64,000 nt of DNA from Meghimatium bilineatum (taxonomy: Eukaryota > Mollusca > Gastropoda > Stylommatophora > Philomycidae): the NCBI GenBank assembly GCA_034231615.1, contig CM067307.1, positions 4,483,147 to 4,547,146 on the forward strand, written 5' to 3'. Positions 61,054 to 64,000 of this stretch are shown here, piece after piece (the first letter of the stretch is position 1; every line of letters starts with the position of its first letter). The position numbers and the translations under genes were made by a program. Under the pieces are notes generated by a model. It searched no databases. It was not told where the DNA came from and worked only from the letters and a program-made list of their open reading frames with translations.

Positions 61054-61222
61054 CCTGATTATCTGTGCGCCTTTTGGCTGGTTGCCTCCGTCTTCAGCAC
61101 TCTGCTTACTTGGGCCGGACTATGGTCCTGCTCGAGTGGGAGTGCCCGACCAGTCTTAGTTTCCAGCCTCTGATGGCTGAACTAAGCCCCATCACCACTT
61201 CAAGGTTCTGGCCTCGATGGGG

Positions 61223-61233
61223 ACAGCGATTAC
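61223..61233. repeat. Target-site duplication, LINE 5' side
   Basis: ACAGCGATTAC, identical to 57158-57168 on the other side of the element. The unoccupied site can be read as the flanks joined at one copy. Confidence 0.9.
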
Positions 61234-61254
61234 ATCAGATGGAAGAAGTTCAAT

Positions 61255-61700
61255 AGAAATCAAGAACAGAATGGGGCAGGCAAAATACACAACATTCAGA
61301 AACATGAAAAATATATTGTGTAATATATCCTTGTCATTAGAGGTGAGAAAGAGAGTTCTGCAGTGCTATATATGCTAAGAATACCATGAATTGTTAGAAA
61401 AACTAATGTGGAGGTATGGAAAGAGTTTAATGCGAAACGGGGCTTAATCAATAATATAAGAAATAAACAATCTTCATTATTTGGCCAGGTTATGAGACAA
61501 TGAGGTTTGGAGAACATAGTCACAACAGGCAAGATTGGGGCAACACAGAGGGCGACAACGTGAGAAAATATTAGACAGTTTAACATCCTGACACAGCGGG
61601 AAACAACAATGATTCTTATACATAAATAAGGAGACATAAAGCTGTGGAGAGCCATGATCTCCTACGCCAGCCGTCATGACACCTGATGATGATGATAGTC
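61255..61700 (+). mobile_element. LINE 3' coding fragment
   Basis: CATTCAGAAACATGAAAAAT, LFGQVMRQ (ATTTGGCCAGGTTATGAGAC), ENIVTTGKIGATQRATT and a tail ACACCTGATGATGATGATAG. Same family as 40370-40720. It directly follows the target duplication of the intact LINE, which inserted beside or into it. Confidence 0.8.
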
Positions 61701-61744
61701 TCCACCTATAATGATGACAACTCATGTTTTAAAGTTTAGTCATA

Positions 61745-61922
61745 TCAACAATGATGGAATGCACAATTCTGAACGTGTAGTCCCCACAAACAATGATGGA
61801 ATGCACAATTCTGAACGTGTAGTCCCCACAAACAATGATGGAATGCACAATTCTGAACGTGTAGTCCCCACAAACAATGATGGAATGCACAATTCTGAAC
61901 GTGTAGTCTCCACAAACAATGG
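61745..61922 (+). repeat. 42-bp repeat, 4 copies
   Basis: Unit ACAATGATGGAATGCACAAT plus TCTGAACGTGTAGTCC. A multiple of three, so frames stay open. Confidence 0.96.
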
Positions 61923-62094
61923 TGAACAGTATAACACAGATTGAGGTGCGATCCTTGTATGATCTGCGGATAAAGAGATATTCGTGATTTATATATAATT
62001 GTGTACTGCAAGAAGATTAGAGGGTATCAACAATTACGTCAACAATGTGGGAGAGAGGGTCTGAAAAAAAGGTTAGACAATTGCTAACAAGAGG

Positions 62095-62335
62095 GAGATA
62101 GAAGGGGAGAGGGGTTGACAAGAGGGAGATAGAAGGGGAGACAGGTTGACAAGAGGGAGATAGAAGGAGAGAGAGGTTGACAAGAGGGAGATAGAAGGGG
62201 AGAGGTTGACAAGAGGGAGATAGAAGGAGAGAGAATTGACAAGAGGGAGATAGAAGGGGAGAGGGGTTGGCAAGAAGTAGAAGGGGAGAGGGGTTCACAA
62301 GAGGAAGATAGAAGGGGAGAGGGGTTGACAGGAGT
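62095..62335 (+). repeat. About 30-bp purine-rich repeat, 8 copies
   Basis: Unit GACAAGAGGGAGATAGAAGG plus GGAGAGGTT, with small length changes. Confidence 0.94.
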
Positions 62336-62399
62336 TGACGTCTGCGATACTGTTTTTATACACCGATTATATTATTTGAATGTGAAACAGTTTTCTATG

Positions 62400-62530
62400 A
62401 ATATAATAAACAATTCTAATCTTATAATAAACAATTCTAATCTTATAATAAACAATTCTAATCTTATAATAAACAATTCTAATCTTATAATAAACAATTC
62501 TAATCTTATAATAAACAATTCTAATCTTAT
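62400..62530 (+). repeat. 21-bp repeat, 6 copies
   Basis: Unit ATAATAAACAATTCTAATCT plus T. Confidence 0.97.
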
Positions 62531-62654
62531 TTTTTCGAACGAGTTCTGCGTAATAAAATGGAGGGAGGAGGGGGTGGGGCGGCTGATTAGGACATCATTA
62601 TGCAGGAAGCGTAAGTCCTTGAATTCACAACAGTGTTCACAAAGAGGGAGTGCG

Positions 62655-63040
62655 TATAGGTGGTTGGTTGGTTGGTTGGTTGCTGATCCAGCGGTCCATG
62701 GGCTCATGCCCTTTGACCCAATGCCATTGTGAGATATATGCATGTGTTTGTGAGTTGTTGTTTTGTTCCATATAATGTGTTCCATTTATCTGGCCCTGGA
62801 GGGAGAAGCATTTTCCTGATGTCATCCAGCGCTGGACATTCAAAAAGGTGGTGGTCAACAGTTTCATATGGATGAGTGCACAGCCGGCACCCTGGAGTGT
62901 GTTGTGGTTGTGTTCTATTCAGGTGATTGTTAAGTTGTACATGTTGTGTGCGCAGTCGGAATATGATACTCTGGTCTTTTCTTTCCAGGAGGTTGATATT
63001 GTCTTTAGGATTTGGATGCGTATAGGTAGATATGTTGAAA
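62655..63040 (-). mobile_element. 3' end of an RNase H LINE (5' truncated)
   Basis: The minus strand has KDNINLLERKDQSIIFRLRT, QHVQLNNHLNRTQPQHTPGC, RLCTHPYETVDHHLFECPAL and DIRKMLLPPGPDKWN. This C-terminal region follows RNase H in I-group LINEs (C...C...H...C motif) and resembles residues 830-890 of the intact LINE only distantly. The 3' end is (CCAACC)n at 62660-62680. Confidence 0.85.
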
Positions 63041-63400
63041 GGTAAATGGGAGTGCACGTAGGTAGATCTGTTGAAAGGTAAATGGGAGTGCACGTAGGTA
63101 GATCTGTTGAAGGTACGTTGGTGAGCAGGTAATAGATGTATTGAAAGGTACGTTTGTCGGCAGGTAGGTATGTAGATGTATTGAAGGTAAGTGGGCGTGC
63201 AGGTAGGTAGATGCGTTGAAAGGTATATGCGTGTGCAGGTATGTAAATCTGTTGAAAGGTAAGTGAGTGTGCAGGTAGGTGTGTAAGTATGTGAAAGTGT
63301 TTGGAGATCAGTGGGTAGGTATTGGAAGGTGTATGTAGGTAGGTATGTAGATGTATTGGAAGGTAAGTGGGTAAGTAGATATATTGTAAGGTAGACAATG
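63040..63400 (+). repeat. Degenerate 35-45-bp GTAGGTAG repeat
   Basis: Variants of GTAGGTAGATCTGTTGAAAG plus GTAAATGGGAGTGCAC. It lies where the upstream coding part of the LINE at 62655-63040 should be. Confidence 0.88.
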
Positions 63401-64000
63401 GAGAGAGTCCAAATTGGCAACAAAATGTTGACATAATATTTGAGCAAGCTCCTAACCAATTTGTTTCTGCGGCAATGATTTTTATTATTTCTAAGAGAAA
63501 AAAACGGCCAAAGAGAGTCCTGGATCGATAACATAAGGAATGTTCGGAGCATGATTGTTCTACACTCCTCCGAGTGGTTGAGGGTATATATGGTTAGAGA
63601 GCTTCTTGTACTGATGTGTGGTACCTCTACGACCCTGATGGGTTGAGCATTTATTATTTATCATTATTTCTAATGAGAATTGTGATAACTACAAACATTA
63701 TGATAACAGACACTGCAATATTTATCTTTTCTGTTAAAAATTTGAAGAGTGTTGACAAGTTCAATGTTGAAACTGCGATTTGATCCCTGGAGATTCGGCT
63801 ACGAGCGTGCTTCGGGGCAAACACACCGGAAGTTGTAAGAAACAGTCGTGGGTTGAAGAGAAAAGATACTCGTTCATTTATTGGTTGAAATATAATAATT
63901 TGATTGCTCGCTTTATGAATGAAAGCTTTCTAAAATGTGTCTGAGCGTGCTCAAGTGAAAGAAACGGCATTTATTCGTGACTCCAATTTCTCAGATTCAC
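63400..64000. other. No recognisable feature
   Basis: AT-rich window end with no ORF, repeat array or known element that I could identify. Confidence 0.4.

Larger units (their letters stand above)
57169..61222 (-). mobile_element. Full-length non-LTR retrotransposon (Ingi/I-group, RNase H type)
   Basis: A 4054-bp LINE flanked by a perfect 11-bp target-site duplication, ACAGCGATTAC, at 57158-57168 and 61223-61233. The 5' end (61222) begins CCCCATCGAGG, with about 170 bp of UTR before the ATG. The 3' end is a short GAA-repeat tail beside the duplication. It encodes apurinic-type endonuclease, reverse transcriptase, RNase H and a CCHC motif in one frame, interrupted by a single TGA at 60046-60048. 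No separate gag-like ORF1 is present, which fits Ingi-like elements better than I or R1; the clade call is an inference that needs a tree. Intact duplication and near-intact coding imply a recent insertion. Confidence 0.93.

Noticed and set aside
62704..63552. 282-codon minus-strand ORF as a single gene
   Set aside because: The first two thirds are degenerate GTAGGTAG repeat; only the last 90 codons are real, as a LINE C-terminus.

Overview
This is eukaryotic DNA: genes are split by introns, AT-rich, and crowded with non-LTR retrotransposons, tRNA-derived SINEs, MITEs and very many minisatellites. The repeat style (RNase H-bearing LINEs, GAA-tailed SINEs, dense minisatellites) and a neuropeptide-like precursor suggest an animal, most plausibly a lophotrochozoan such as a gastropod mollusc. 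The species cannot be fixed from sequence alone.

Genes. (1) 4341-21338, plus strand: a BTB-BACK-Kelch gene of nine coding exons. All eight introns have GT-AG ends and phases that agree, giving 713 residues. The introns hold LINE and SINE copies and minisatellites, including one array that has copied the exon 4 splice donor nine times. (2) 35108-35518, minus strand: a single-exon 136-residue secreted, dibasic-rich peptide precursor with a splice acceptor upstream and a poly(A) signal 46 bases after the stop. No other host gene could be supported.

Mobile DNA. At 57169-61222 (minus) lies a full-length 4.05-kb LINE (Ingi/I-group type: endonuclease, reverse transcriptase, RNase H, CCHC) flanked by a perfect 11-bp target-site duplication and broken by one in-frame TGA. 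About thirty older LINE pieces are scattered on both strands. Several SINE families occur; two end in the same GAA-repeat terminus as the intact LINE, and one copy carries the LINE's 5' end. Three MITEs with recognisable terminal inverted repeats and target duplications cluster at 29.5-31.4 kb.

Tandem repeats occupy much of the rest (units 4-52 bp). Several are in-frame 33-bp expansions of LINE coding sequence, and (TTGG)n tracts sit at the 3' ends of RNase H LINE copies. Layout: 0-4 kb LINE/SINE relics; 4.3-21.3 kb Kelch gene; 21.4-35 kb LINE relics, 22-bp array, MITEs; 35.1-35.6 kb peptide gene; 35.7-57 kb LINE/SINE relics and minisatellites; 57.2-61.2 kb intact LINE; 61.2-64 kb LINE ends and minisatellites.
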